Assembly (NCBI GenBank): GCA_030386875.1
Contig: CM059568.1
Coordinates: 23,988,120-24,052,119 of the forward strand
Reading direction: 5' to 3'
Source of the DNA: Morinoia aosen
Taxonomy: Eukaryota; Arthropoda; Malacostraca; Amphipoda; Talitridae
DNA: 64,000 nucleotides
The translations under genes were made by a program, and so were the position numbers. Positions 20,721-33,944 of the stretch are shown piece by piece; the first letter of the stretch is position 1, and each line of letters begins with the position of its first letter. The notes under the pieces were generated by a model. The model was not told the origin of the DNA and ran no database searches. It saw nothing but the letters and a program-made list of their open reading frames with translations.

Positions 20721-23700
20721 CAACCACCTTGAACTTTCCTTTATAGTGTTAGATTGCTTCAGCCCGTGGACACGGTTCCGAATCCGTAATGACTGAGCAT
20801 CATTCGCATGAAGTTGGATGATATCATGACATAATTGTCATGAAGTTGGAGTATTGTAATGTTTGTAAAGTTTCCCACTTACTGAAGGATGCAATGTCTA
20901 CAATCGCTTTCTGCAGTGCTGCGGTCTGAAGCAGTTTAGGTTCGATTTATAGTACATTGCGTCATTAGTTGTCGTTGCAGCGAAGATTGATTGGAGCCGC
21001 TTGACAGTTAGCTCTGTGAAAATTTGATGTAAGCTGCATACTGAAGGTCAATGGTGGCGCAATGAAATTTTCATGTACACGAAAGGTCGATACTGGGCAT
21101 AACCCTATGGCCGTCCAGTGGAGTAATTAGTGGAGTAAACTGGCCGAATTATTGTAGCGATCCTCGCGGTCATGGTATCATATAACTTTTGTAAAATCTG
21201 ACATGAGGTTTATATTTTTTGTTATTTATATTGCACCGAACTGCTGTAGTACTCTGCTGATTATGAAAAATGACGCGGAAGTGTATCATTTGTCGGTTTC
21301 CAAACCAAAACAAATATTTGGGTTTTTTCTAGTAAGAACCCTAGTGTTTGCACTTTTCTTTGAAAAACTAGTCTTACTATTTTTGAGGCGTAATATTTGA
21401 GAAAAAATGCCCGAATAACCCTGCACTAGGGAGTTGTTCAATTTCCGGCTTAGTGACTATATCTCGTAGTTTTTAGGAAATAATTATTACTTGTTTTGTA
21501 GTAGCAGGCAGCTTAATTTCTTCTTGAAGCATGAAAATGAAAGTTTTCTTTACGAATAAACGTTGAACTTGCACGTGGTTCATTAACTTCATTTGATGCA
21601 TTACTTTCACTCAGCAGTTGTGAGACGGCAATGCGTAGATTACAGCGATCGGTTCATCACGTATCACTGATGACCGCATAGGCGGCGAAATTGTGTCATC
21701 GAAAATTTAACTAAATAGCAGACGTGCTTTTAATTATTTTCGCAAATATACTTGGCACACAGATGGTCGTTTCGAAAAGTCTGAAGACACTGTTAGGATT
21801 AGTTAGCGAAAATAATGTAGCATAAAAATACTTTTGACACTTGAAGGTGAATGTTTCATGAGCAAATCCCTTTACCTATGTCGCTTTAGTTTGTGGCCGA
21901 GCGGAGTGTGACGTCCATGCTGCTGGCAAGCACTTTCTTATGTCATAACTTCATTATTTTGGGGCTACAATTTCGATTTATGTCGATAGAATAATCAGGG
22001 TTCGATATAAGCTTTCCTTTGTTTATATATTCTATTTCTTTTGTTCTAGGTATCCTTACACTTGCACGACTCATCTTACCCTTACCTGTTACTGCGCCCA
22101 AACGACCCAATTTAGTGTAAATTGTTCTCGTTAACTTTGAATGTTTCTTGCGTTCGTTCCATAGACCTAATATGTCTAAATTTGCCCGTGTTGTCTTGAC
22201 TACAATGGACTAAAAGTGTTCCGTAAAGCTGACTTGTCTTAATATCTAAATTCCGTTTCTTTGTAATTTATTATCCTTAGTGAGGCGAGAATCCTCTACA
22301 CGAACTTAAGACGGGGAAAGTCTTAACAAACACCAATAAGAAGCATGTCACCTCTTTCGCTTATGATTCAGTAAATTAACATGTTAGATTCGTCTTTAAG
22401 CAAAAACATACTCAGTGTACAAAAATGACGTTATTGTCTAGTTTCCAGTGCAGTGTTGAAGCAGAAATTGCTACGCTAAATTTACATGCATAGTATTTTA
22501 TTAATTTACGTTGTTTTCTGCTGGTGTCAAATTCTAGAATTCGTTGCCTGGCGATGTTTGCAAAGTGCTCATATTTTTCAACATCCCAAAGTGTCGTGGA
22601 AAACTTATGAGCTTTCAAATTAAAAGACAAATAATGGCTAAGCAAAGTTAAAATGAATGATCAAACCAAATCAAAAACTATTGCATAATTTTTCAAAATT
22701 TATTCATCGGTTAAATTTATAGGCAAGATAATACTCTGACACAATAAGCTAGCGATATGAATGATGAAAATACGTCTGTTAAACATCAATTTTGCTTTGA
22801 CTTCGAATTGTACTTCCTCTCAGTATGACAGGGTAACTATTTCGCATGTTCAACTAATCATAAAAAGTAAAAGTAAACTAAATAATTTTTCATATTTTAC
22901 TTCAGAATTTGTTCCTCTCATCATTACTTGACACACAAGTTTTATTGATCAATTGGTCCATGATGCTCAATATCGCTGACTGTTGGATTTCAAGTTCATT
23001 CTTCGGTCGTACTAGAAACTATGCATACGCCTGCTTGTGGCAAACAAATATTTCAAAGCCCGCACGCTGCGCACGTGAAAAAATTAGTTGGAAGAATTAA
23101 TTTTCTTTGTTGATTTTTTTAAATTAAATTTGCGTGTCTTGCATTGAATGTTTACTTCAGTTCCCCTCGAGAAAATCGCTAAAATTCCATAACACCTCAA
23201 ACTAAAAAAGTCCGTCAACCAGGATTGCCCTTTCCGACGATTCGCTACCTAGTCCTTGGTGAATGAAATTTACGTTTGAAAATGCATATAAGAAAACTCT
23301 AAAATAGCAATAAACATAGGTGAATTAATAAAAATTCGGCTCGACGTAGAGACAGCAAAAGAATAAAAATAAATATACTGCAAAGAGATCGAGACGATCA
23401 TCTGGAATATAAGTTCGATGGCGGTCGGTTCATGATGGAACATTTATTAGGAGTTGTGAGTTTTGATTTCATGTAATGATTATTTATGATTGAGAAATGA
23501 AATTTTCATGGAAATTTTATATCTGGAAAAGACTAGGCTACGTGACTTATGTTTTTTTCCTCGAAAGGTAATAAATTCGTATTTTATACCTCGTTTATTA
23601 TTTTCATAAAAATGTTTATATTATTATCGTGCTTTATGTATTTTTTAAAATAATTTTCGGTGCTATACGTATTGTTATATAATAACGTTGTTCGTTCAAA

Positions 23701-24964
23701 CTTCAGCTTTCATGATGTTATTAATTTCTTTTCCAATTTTTCAACTTTTCGAGACAGTTCAAGTTCATCACGTGTTAAATTAAGAAGAAAGTCTTTCGAA
23801 ATTTTTTTTGATTGGGACACTGTCAATCGCTAAAAATATAATACCTCTGTAGTCTATAAAAAGCAACGTTCCGATTGAGTGTTCCTGCTTCTAAATTTAA
23901 CATGGGATGAACTTGAACTGAGATGTTATTAGTTTTTTTTCCTACTTACTTCATTTCTGCAAATTTGGTGTATAATCCTGATTGTTTTTTATCATGAAAA
24001 CAATCTACTAGCACAAGCGTCAAAATATTAATTTAAAGTTTTATCTTTCAGAGGAATATTTTTAATGATTAATTAAAACGAGAGCAAATAACTTTTACCA
24101 TTTCTAATTTTGGACGATAAAATATATACTGTATTTTTCAGTTCTTGCAATCTACCATCTATAGATCCTTCACCCATTTTTGTCCAGTCTTCACCACTCC
24201 CTAATCTTACTTCCTGGTCTCCTCGTCTACGCAGCGCTTTCTTCGAGAAGTGGAGCAGCCTTGCGGAACACTTACTTCTACGGTCTTTATATCCACGAAC
24301 CTAATATCTCTCGGGACTCAGTTCCTTCACAACGAACCAAATCTTTCGTGATGAACGAGCCTTGGAACATTTTCGTCAGTATCATAGCCACCTCCCTTAA
24401 AATAGATTTCATGAACTATGAGATTCAACTCGTCTTAGAAAATAGAGGTCATCAAATCTGTCTATGTAGGCTTTGCTAAAGTTGAGTCAGGTGTATTGGA
24501 ATATACAATGTAGGCACTGGAAATACAGTTGAATTTAACAAAAATGAACATAAGTGTTGCTGGATTTTTGTATTTTCGAAAAACTAAATTCAGTATCATA
24601 TCCGACAGGGATAAGTCAATGAAACATTTTTCTGAATGGATTTCTCGCTCAATTCCTCTGAGGGTCTTATATTTATTCTAGTATTTATTACTAATAGTTC
24701 AACAATGCTTGCTTAGAATCATGTTTTCACATAAGAATTATAGAGGCGTGATTTACGACGCACGAGTGAATTGAACGCTTCTTAGTATTTGTCTAATATC
24801 GATCTTAGTCGTTTGTTTTATAGTTTTTGTGGACATTGTATATGCTGAGAAACGAATTGCTGAAATTCAGTGGCTTGAGGATTAGCAAGTTTACTGCTCC
24901 ACTTCTTCGCTAAGAGCCCTAGCGCTACACGAACTAAACATTTCTATGGATAATTCTGTCACAC
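20721..24964. other. Long stretch without a supported gene
   Basis: No exon or transposon protein is recognised. The part 20985-21265 shows scattered collinear similarity to 50740-50975 (GATTGNAGCCGCT, then about 170-230 bp later CCGAACTGCNGTAGTACT), suggesting an old dispersed repeat. The two overlapping frames at 24110-24479 have no family motif. Confidence 0.4.
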
Positions 24965-25186
24965 TTAACACGTTAACTGCGATGAGCTAAACTGAAGTTC
25001 AACATTCAGTTCAAATTTAAAGTCAATCGTAGAGAGCGATTTGAATATAGCACACATGGATCGAGCCTTCATTTAACTTTCGTTGAGTGTTTATAAAAAT
25101 GGAGCGAGTGACTGCAAGTCGGTCAGACGCATTATGAAAATTCCCTCAGTGACCAACGGTGGGTCCTTTCGCAGGAAAAGTGTTGA
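24965..25186 (+). mobile_element. piggyBac-type MITE, copy 3 (old, diverged)
   Basis: Starts TTAACACGTTAACTGCG and ends CGCAGGAAAAGTGTTGA, imperfect versions of the ends of copies 1 and 2. The right TTAA has mutated to TTGA. Interior landmarks match copy 1 in the same order: TCAAATTTAAAGTCAAT, then GGATCG, then GTCGGTCAG, then GCATTATGAAAATT. Its greater divergence implies an older insertion. Confidence 0.75.
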
Positions 25187-27193
25187 TCGCCAGGACATCA
25201 AGCTCTAGTAGTCTCTCACAGCACCACTACAGTTCGCTATCGATGTCCTATCGATGCCAGACTTGCAGGCAGTAAAGGTCATATGTTAATGAGCACGCTC
25301 CTCATCTTCCGTAAAAACATAAAAACTTGACTAGATACGTCCTTCACGAGTTCTTTGGTAGAATGTTAAGAGGAAGAGGACAAAGTACTCGCGTTTGTTG
25401 TCATACGCCAGCCGTTGTGCTCGTCTGATTAGCAACAGTTAGTTCATTATTTTCATTAACGTAGCTTGACTTCCTTGTTCAATGAAGGCTTCTTATGACC
25501 TTCATAAAATTGTCCTTGCTAAATCATTTTTGGCGTTCCATTTCGCATGCAGGTGCACAGTAAGTAAGACTCGCTAGCACCTAGAGATCTATGCAGCATT
25601 TTGAATGCATTTTGTAACAGGGCATAAGAAAGCGAGCACTGTGTGAGTATCGGTAGGTACGTGTAGTCCATTTACCTAAGGAAAAAGAAAGTGCCAACGA
25701 AAAATGATCATATGTTAGATAATTTCAAATGTGCATCCTTTTGCGTAGTGTGTTTTATTTTTTCATATAACATTTTAAACAATCTTGATGTAAAACAGTA
25801 AAATAATCTATTATTTGCGTGCAATAAGCGAATTTATTTTATTTTTTAACAAATTTACCCAATCACAATACTTGTATTTCAGAAAAATTGGAAAATTAAC
25901 CATCGTCTGTCATATTGTGATTGCTTTTTTTATGTATGTTACAACTTGACATAGTAATTACCTGAAAGAATATAAATTAACTGTGTTTCAATGATACATC
26001 CTAAGTTAGAAGTTTCATCATCATCACGTCAATCGGCATAATAGTCAATGTATGGACGGCGAAAATTGCAGATTTGTGGAAATGCAAAAAAGAGCTGCAA
26101 ATTGTAGGCAGGAGTTGTCATTCAGGAAGACAGATAAGAAAATCAGGAAATTCCATTGATGTTGGACAAACGACTTGAAAACAGACTAAAGTCTCAATTG
26201 TCATATTTTAACTGGGATGCTAATCGTTTCAAAATTTTGCTTAGTTAGAGGAGGGCTATACTTAGCTGATCACACATTGCTGATTACACTTTTACTTCAC
26301 CTTGCCTAACACTTACTTTCAATGCCTAATGCCTATGGAACTTCGTAGAATAGATGATCTGAGTAGAAATGCATTTGGTAGTTTATGTGACTCCCGCAAA
26401 ATATTTTGCATTATCCCTTGATAATAATTATCCAGGCAGAAAACTACCTCTGACCACTCAATCGTTTGAACTACAGATTATGTCGCATTTAATAATGTCT
26501 AACAACGGATTCTACCAACTTCAGGTTACACCTTTTAATTTTACGGATTATTCCTTAATTACTGTTCATTATTTATCGCATCATGCAAGTGTGGGGGTTG
26601 TCGATTCTTTTCTTTATTACTGAATTCAAGCGCTAAGATACGAGTACATTATCATGGAGAATAAAGGACATACGGATTTTATAGTTAGCACTGTAGGATT
26701 TGCCAAACTCTTCTACTATTTTTGGGATTTTAATAACCTAGCCTGTAGCTCGTCAGAATTTAGCTGGTCCTAAGGCATGTACAGGGTATGAGGGGTATTT
26801 GAAAACAGATCAGGATAATTTATTAAGAAATAAATTTCAGCGTGAACATCAATATTTGAGGATCATTTTTGAGAAAATAGTTGTTTTAATGATAGTTACG
26901 TAGTTATTCTATGAAGCTGCCTGTGACTGCTCTAATTCTGGACCAAACTTACTGACACGATGTCAAAAAACACAATCATTTGTTTCGGGCATCTTTCAGA
27001 AAATGGAGGCCTGTATTGAAACTATGGGATCATGACGGTGACAATCGGTCTCTCTATCGAAAGTGCTCACCTGTTTGAGTCTCTGGGATCAATTTTAGCA
27101 AGTTAGGAGCCCACATAATGATTGATACACGATCATAAACGTCTTCTGACAACCTTTCATGCTTTAGTTAAGCTCCACGAGAAACAACTGAGT

Positions 27194-27220
27194 CTTGCCT
27201 AAATATAAAATTTAGGCAAG
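27194..27220. repeat. Perfect hairpin, 11-bp stem, 5-nt loop
   Basis: CTTGCCTAAAT, loop ATAAA, then ATTTAGGCAAG. Confidence 0.9.
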
Positions 27221-27684
27221 GCTATTTGATTTTCATGCGAAACAAGGAGGGCGGCATCAAATGACCAACGCTACTGGCTCCTTCTGACTTCATCCAAGTT
27301 GAAAGGAATTGGGTGTGCATCACTATCACTATGAAACGTGCGAAGGAAGGATAGACTATCTCTAGATTATTAGCACTCACAAGGAGAAAACTGTTCATTT
27401 GCCTAGAAAAATTTCTTGATTTATAATGCATTGAGAACTAATATTTAAGAAAAATGGGCGGAAATTTTTACAGCGCCTGAAAACCTAACGAAATTAATCG
27501 CCATCATGATATCCCGCCTTCAATTTTTTCTATCCTCATTAAATCCTCATGATGTAACACTCATGTACATAACTGCAAACTTCTATAATAAAGTCTCATT
27601 TTAGCCTGGATACGGACCTGCTTCACAAGAAGAATTAGCAAACATGCATTCGTCCTTGACGACGATATAAGCCGTCGTCTAAGA

Positions 27685-27720
27685 CGCCATTCAGCCGGAA
27701 ATCGCCATTCAGCCGGAAAC
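27685..27720 (+). repeat. 18-bp tandem duplication
   Basis: CGCCATTCAGCCGGAAAT followed directly by CGCCATTCAGCCGGAAAC. Confidence 0.95.
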
Positions 27721-28147
27721 ATGGACTATAACAATTTCGTTCCGTCGATTACTACGAAAAGCTATCAGCGAAATGATTCTCTCCGCTGGATTTCATAGGC
27801 ACTCACACCGATACAAACTATTAGATATGAAATTTTCTATACCTCGTTTTTGTCAACAAACGAAAGCAAGTTTCCATTCGATCTTCAGCCCACACAGTTA
27901 ATTTCTTAAGGTACTGGGATAAGACGTAGTTATATGTTTAGAGGTTTCAAAATTCAGCCAACATCTTTTATTGTTCCTCTCAAGTAAATTGCAAGTTCAG
28001 ATAATACTCTGATTGGTTTCAGTTTGTCATTGGTAAGTTTGACTACTTATCAATAATGTGCCATTTTTAGAATTTCCTTGGATATTCTTCTCTCTTCAGT
28101 TAGCCTTGAATAGTCTCGAGTTCATATTTTTATTGCTTATAAGCCCG

Positions 28148-29159
28148 TTTAAGGCCATCGAACGGTTTTTTCCTCGATATTTCCAAAAAACAGATAAAAA
28201 TACTTCCGGAGTGAAATAGGCTCTGAGGTATTAACAACATGTTTATAACAATCTAATAAACATTCGTAGCCCATAAAATTTTAAAATTTACCCACACCCC
28301 CTTCCTCCCCCTCGAAGGGAAATTTTAAAAAAATCTTATTTCTCAACCAATATTTTACATAGAGATGATTAGTTTTTTTGTTCGATTCAAAATAAACTGG
28401 TCTACAAAGTCAAGATTCAGTTTTTTGATATCGCTTCAAAAAAATGTAAAAAATGTTTGAATTAAAAAAAAAAATTTTCAATTTTTTCTTCAAATGGCTG
28501 TAAAAATTTTCTAATCAACTTATCAAAAAGCTACATCTCATCTTTATAGTACTCACCTTGATCTTTACGATGCTGAAAAGATCACCTTCATAAATGAAAA
28601 ACTGTGGGAGTAATAAAGCAGCGCAGCCAAAAAAAAATCACTTCGAGGAAAAAGCGCTCAACTTTTTCAAGTATATCTCCAACAGTTTTTTACTTTGGAT
28701 GAGATCTTTTTTTGCATTTTAAGGATCAAGGTGAGTACTATAAACCTGCATAGTTGTTTTTTGATAAGTTAAATAGACATTTTTTTACTGCCATTCAAAG
28801 TAAAAACTAAAATGTAATATGTAATAGAGATCAAAAATTCAAAACTTCCTTAATTTTTTTTGAAGCGATATCAAAAAACTGGATCATAACTTTGTAGACC
28901 AGTTCATTGTGAATGGAACAAAAAAATTAATCGTCTCTATGTACAATATTGGCTTAGAAATGATATTTTTTAGAAATTTCCCTTTGAGGGGGGGAGGAGG
29001 GGGTTGCGGGTAAATTTCAAAAAATTTTGGGCTCTGAACATCCATTCGAATGTTCTAATTTTCTAAACATGTTGTGAACACCTCCAAGCTCATTTCGCTC
29101 TTGAAGTATCTTTTACTAATTTTGAAGTTTTATAAGAAAAACAGTTCGATGGCCTTAAA
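28148..29159. mobile_element. 1.0-kb foldback element (palindrome, ~480-bp arms)
   Basis: Both ends begin TTTAAGGCCATCGAAC when read inward. The arms are inverted copies along their whole length, with small mismatches and indels. Paired blocks include AACATGTTTA, TTTACCC followed by a CCCCCTTCCTCCCC tract (G-rich on the other arm at about 28985-29010), ACATAGAGAYGATTA, ACTGGTCTACAAAG, CAGTTTTTTGATATCGCTTC and ACTCACCTTGATC. The centre is near 28640-28680. No ORF is present. The absence of a unique spacer of any length distinguishes it from an ordinary MITE and fits the foldback type. No target duplication could be fixed. Confidence 0.85.
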
Positions 29160-30987
29160 GGTGAGGCTTTTCTGTAGTTTGTATTTTAGATGATATTCAT
29201 AGAAAATGATACAAATCGTTCGTTGTTAGCTTATGTAATTCTGAACATGTTGAGTACAAAACGTTTCATCTTCCGATGGAAATATTGTCCTTGATGAAGT
29301 TAACGGAGTTTCATTCATGATGTATAAACTTTTTAATAGTCTAACAAAGTCACTGATTGATTTCAATATTTAGACCCGAAGGGTATGATTATCAAACATG
29401 AATTTTTTCCGTAGTATTGCTAGGCCTGCTATGAGTACTGAAATCGGTGTTCTCAGTAGATCTCGTTGAATTTACTCGTGAAGTCGGTTCCGTAAAAGAA
29501 AACTTTCGCAAGTCATACTTTCACGAGTTGTATTGCTTCAAGAGTTTCTAGCATCGTTCTATCCATGATTCGATCATATTCGTTTGCAGTTAGTTGAATT
29601 ACTCTGTAGTTTTCAATGCTAAGTCTTATACGAATGAAGTGAAGAAACTTCAACGTTCTAAGAAACTGGTGAGTCGTGTTTTCCATTGGTGCCCGTTGCA
29701 TTTGAATAACCTGAAACGATTATTCTCCACGGTTCTATGAACGACCCAGCTATACATTGTCAATTGTATTTTTCATCCAGTGACTCTTCTTCTGATTCAA
29801 GATGAGATTTGATTGTTCTCTTTATTTACCGGCCGTAGAGCAGTGTTAGGTTATCTGAGTAGACGAAAACTCATCTTTTGTCACTTACTTTTCAGCTCCT
29901 GGGTTCTTGCCCTTCAAATCACAAGTAACACCACTGCAGTAAAATGCTCTCTATCTACTTATATGATTTTGACTTTCTAGTATAATGTTTGGTAGTTCAA
30001 TTAAAAAAAATTGAGTGATTATCACTGGCCTTCAATGTGAAGCGACGCTGACATTAGAAGTGGGTCTAAATTTCATTTACAGTTTGAAATTACGAAATTA
30101 TGAAGATAGTTTAAATTGAGTTTATCATTTCTCCGTTTGCACTGTAGGAAACGTAGTCTCGCGACAGTATTTTAACATCAACTAGTGCACCGTACTCGAG
30201 CCGTCATTAATGGCCGCATTATTAACATACCCTGCTGGCTTCTATTTTTTAGTTGATGTCCCCTTCTGGGAAATCTTTTATAATATGTTGATCATTGAAA
30301 TGCGGACTACGTTATTTTGCACTTCAATGACTCTGTTAATTCGAAATTTGTATTGGATAAAATCAGTTACTCTTCGCTCATCTTATTCATGCTGGAACCG
30401 AACTCTGTATCTGAGAGCTGTGCTCTTGCCACGACAATAGCCCATTAGGTATATTTTCGGAAAAAAGAATTTGGATCACGTATTTTTTCTACAGATCTAA
30501 TCTTATGTTTCAACATTCGACTGTTCACGATGAAAAAATATAAATAAACTAGCGTCTGTGGTTCGCCAAAAGCTACATTCTGTCTTGTGACGTTTGATAT
30601 AACATGTAAACTATTTGCAATTTTAAAAACAGAGAAACCGCATCTCAGACCACATATCCTACAAAATAGACCCGTACACAGGCGCAGCATACTTGAACAT
30701 ATGTTTTATGTTGTCGAAGAGAAACTGACAAGAGGACAAACTCGCCTCTTAATATAGCTTAGTTTGAACGCACTTTTGAACCCATGGAAATAGAAAATTC
30801 TGTTCTTAAATTTGATGAGCGTATTATCAATTTCGTTAACTCAATAGTTCAAATACTGAAATTAAAAAAAAAAAATTGTATTGGAAACGAAGGATAATTT
30901 TTAACTAAGGCGAAACAACAAATTTTCAAGGGCAAGTGTTCGTGCTTTTGTGTTGATACACAATTAAAATAGGCGTAAAATGCTGGT
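29160..30987. other. Unassigned DNA; a weak exon-like frame at 29519-29710 (minus)
   Basis: The only exon-like signal is on the minus strand. A 192-nt open segment lies between TTTCAG|GTT (acceptor at 29711-29712) and AAA|GTATGA (donor), exactly 64 codons in phase 0. The pyrimidine tract is poor and the peptide matches nothing I know, so I do not call it. Confidence 0.3.
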
Positions 30988-31085
30988 ATGTTGAAGATCG
31001 AGTTGTGTGCGCGGTATACACACGCTGACCGGGCTCGAGTACGGGAGTACCTTATTATTAGAGTGAGTGGGTCGGCCACATGCAG
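30988..31085 (+). CDS. Possible first coding exon (speculative) with a perfect donor
   Basis: An ATG at 30988 (purine at -3) opens a frame that runs 32 codons to TGCAG|GTAAGT (exon end 31085), a perfect match to the CAG|GTAAGT donor consensus. The surrounding 31000-31160 is clearly richer in CpG and GC than neighbouring DNA, as promoters or exons can be. The peptide (MLKIELCARYTHADRARVRE, continuing for a dozen residues) matches nothing known to me. The exon ends in phase 2, the phase needed by the acceptor at 54939, so it could splice to the exon at 54940 and recreate an Arg codon. An overlapping upstream ATG at 30980 stops after four codons. One in three random exons would also fit the phase, so this is weak. 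Confidence 0.25.
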
Positions 31086-33944
31086 GTAAGTCGCGCTGGT
31101 TACCGCTTGACGCTCTTCTGGATTCGGATAACACGATCTGCCGGCGTTTCTGAGAAGTGAACGACGATTTTATACAATCTCTGAACATGAAATGAAGAAT
31201 TAGTTTTCCATCGCAAAATTTAAACAAAATATGACTGTTTTGAAAATTGGATTTTTTATTTTCATGTCAGAACATACAGAAGTGTGAAAGGTGTGTACAT
31301 TTCGCAGTGAAGACAAGTCGATTTCACTCGAGCATAGCCGTTGCTGTGGACACATCGATGTGGTACACACATACCATGTGAGGCTACGCTCTGCACTGTC
31401 AATGTGTGCCTGTAATATTCACATGCCTTCTTTTATTCACGCCGCCCTTCCTTCCACGCTACGCACTCGTGTGTCAGCTTCCCATTACTGCAATCGAACG
31501 GAGCCCTGCTCTCCTGGCCAGGTCACTTAACTCGAGTGCTTTCTGATTCATTATTGTGCCATGTACATACCAGAACTTATGGTGAATTAATTGTATTTTG
31601 TTGCTGTTACCGTTGAATATATTGTACTTTCCCTAGTACTATATCAGGGAATGAAACTGAATGTATTGTAATTTGTTTTGAGTATGTGTTGCCTGTATGT
31701 CAATTCGTCGAAAAGCCAGTTTCAGGACGTGTGTTTAATAATATGATTATGAATTATATCGTGGTTGATTGCATCACAATTGTACGAAATGCCGTGAAAA
31801 CGAAACCCCTTAATGCCTCGTAGTTTATCGCAATGTTAACAAATAATCGTATTGAATAATTAAGACGCCAACCTTTGCTCCCTAAGTGATCATTTTTCAT
31901 TTTATTTGACTCCACAATGAATACGAACGAATTTTATTCTTTGTGATGCTTTGCAGCAGGTGCACGCGCAAGTCCGTACAGCCTTCAGAAATGAGGTCGC
32001 TGCAAGAACCTCTCACTTTGAATCAATATAGCCTTTGCATGTTATGAAACGTCCAGTTTTTACGCTGCTGCATAAGCTTCAAATCTTATGCCATCCTCAA
32101 TGCACCATAACTCTCTTTTAATTTCAAATGTCATGTTGTGTCTGCTAGCGGCAATTTGAAGGAGTTACGCAATCGATGCATGAAAGCTTATAACCCTTCA
32201 AATCCGATACGCTTCAAAGGATTAGTTCTACTGAGTCGGAATTTTTCTCACGTCCTGGGTGTCATTAATATTCTTTTGTATTCTTCATATTAATTCCTTG
32301 ACTTCTGGTGACTTTATTTCTGATGCCTCAATTTGTGTCGGAGATGCCTCAATAACTCTTGGTAGAAATTATACTCTGAGCACCCTCAATTAATACGCTC
32401 ACCTTGAACTGCATCTGGTACTCACGGTCAGTTATAGTATCAAAAAATCCATTGTATCCTGTCAAACCGCGCAACACGCCTTGCGTGACACTTGATGCAA
32501 GGACTGCCAAATTTCCATTTGATTTGCACTCGCAGTCAATGTCTTCACTTAATTCACTTGACTTTTATTTCGAAGAATAATACGGTTTCTTTGAAATAAA
32601 CCTTCAATTACTATTCTATCATTTTTTTTATTTGCAGTAGAGAGCAAGCCTGTATGTCTTAACTACATTGCCTCTCGTGGTGTAATCTCAACCTATTATA
32701 ACTTCTGTATAAAAAACACAGGCAATTTTAATACTGTTGCATATTTTTCCAATGAAGGTCCTTTAAACTTCCGAGTTTTGAAATATGCACAGCTACCGAT
32801 TACCAGACCAACAACTGCACGTGGGGCTTCTGTTGAGGGCAACACTGGGCACTTCTGGGGAGTTGGTCATGAGTAATGCAGGAGTATCTGAAGTTCAGTA
32901 GGGCGTGATTTAGCCAATACTTGACTGGCCAAGCGAGCGTACGTATTCCACCAGTTTTGACCTAGACGCCGTGACTCCTGCACTACACTCCAGTCCTCGT
33001 CCTCTGCCACGCTTACGACCCCGTGACTGCCCTTGGCCGAGTTCTTATTCTATTTAGCTTCGAACATTGGAAATTGGAAATTTATGAGAGTTTCTAAACC
33101 TGTTCTTTGTTCTTATTTGCTTTTTCCCGTGAATATCAGGGCTCGGAATGACCAAAAAGCCAATTCTGTCTTTCTTACTTGAAAGAAAAAATGTTACTTC
33201 CTTTAGTTTTTAGTGTCGGCATCGCTTGATATCTTATCTCTGGATATATCATTTAAGAGAACAGAGCCTTGGAAGCCTTTATAGTTGTAGCTGTTTCTTG
33301 AGCTAACGCTTAAAGGACATTCGCATCACTGAAAAGTTTGAGGGTTTATCTGCTGCGAAGATGTTTCTCATATCATTTAGATGCTGCAAGTCAAAAGTTA
33401 TATTTCTCTGCGCAAGGATTTCACGGTGAACAGTTAAGTTCAATAATTTGAACCTTCTGGAGTACGCCACTTCAGAAGTTATCTTGTGGAAGCTGTGCAA
33501 GGTCTTAGGCTCATTGTGATGAAAAAGTGTTTACATTGGGACTCACAGCTCCCGCAAATAAAATCTGTAAAATTTTACCTAACGCAATGAAGTTAGTTTC
33601 AAAGAAAAGTTATCCACACCTCGAGTTAAATTCGTCGCTTCGAGAGAAACATAGGATTTGTGCTGAAAACTACTTTCGATTTTCTTTGATGGAACTGAAA
33701 CTTAACTATTTGAATTGACCTTGACTTAAAGAAAATAATATACACAGTGAATAAATGCTATATTTTTTAGTTGCCGTAAATATCGTGAATCATGATTAAG
33801 TTATTAGCATGTTATATAGGACATGAGAATTTTAGTGACTACTTAGCAAAGTTATTTCGTAGTACCTTGCATTTTCTGAGTATCCAGGCCAGGCCCCCAA
33901 TTTTCGCACCACCAAACCCCCAATTTTACTGAGGTTCCATAAAC
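31086..33944. other. Stretch without a supported gene
   Basis: CpG-rich for the first 100-400 bases, then ordinary AT-rich DNA. The open frame at 31291-31530 has no motif. A GATGCCTCAATTTGTGTCGG / GATGCCTCAATAACT partial duplication lies near 32318-32355, and a CCCCCAATTTT pair near 33895-33928. Confidence 0.4.

Larger units (their letters stand above)
25187..28147. other. Stretch without a supported gene
   Basis: No coding exon is recognised; open frames such as 26369-26623 have no motif. It contains an 11-bp hairpin (27194-27220), a GACGAC/GTCGTC inverted repeat near 27660-27680 and an 18-bp tandem duplication (27685-27720). Confidence 0.4.

Noticed and set aside
29519-29710. Minus-strand 64-codon frame between TTTCAG and GTATGA
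   Set aside because: It is an exact multiple of three with splice-like ends, but the pyrimidine tract is poor, the peptide is unknown and no partner exon is visible.
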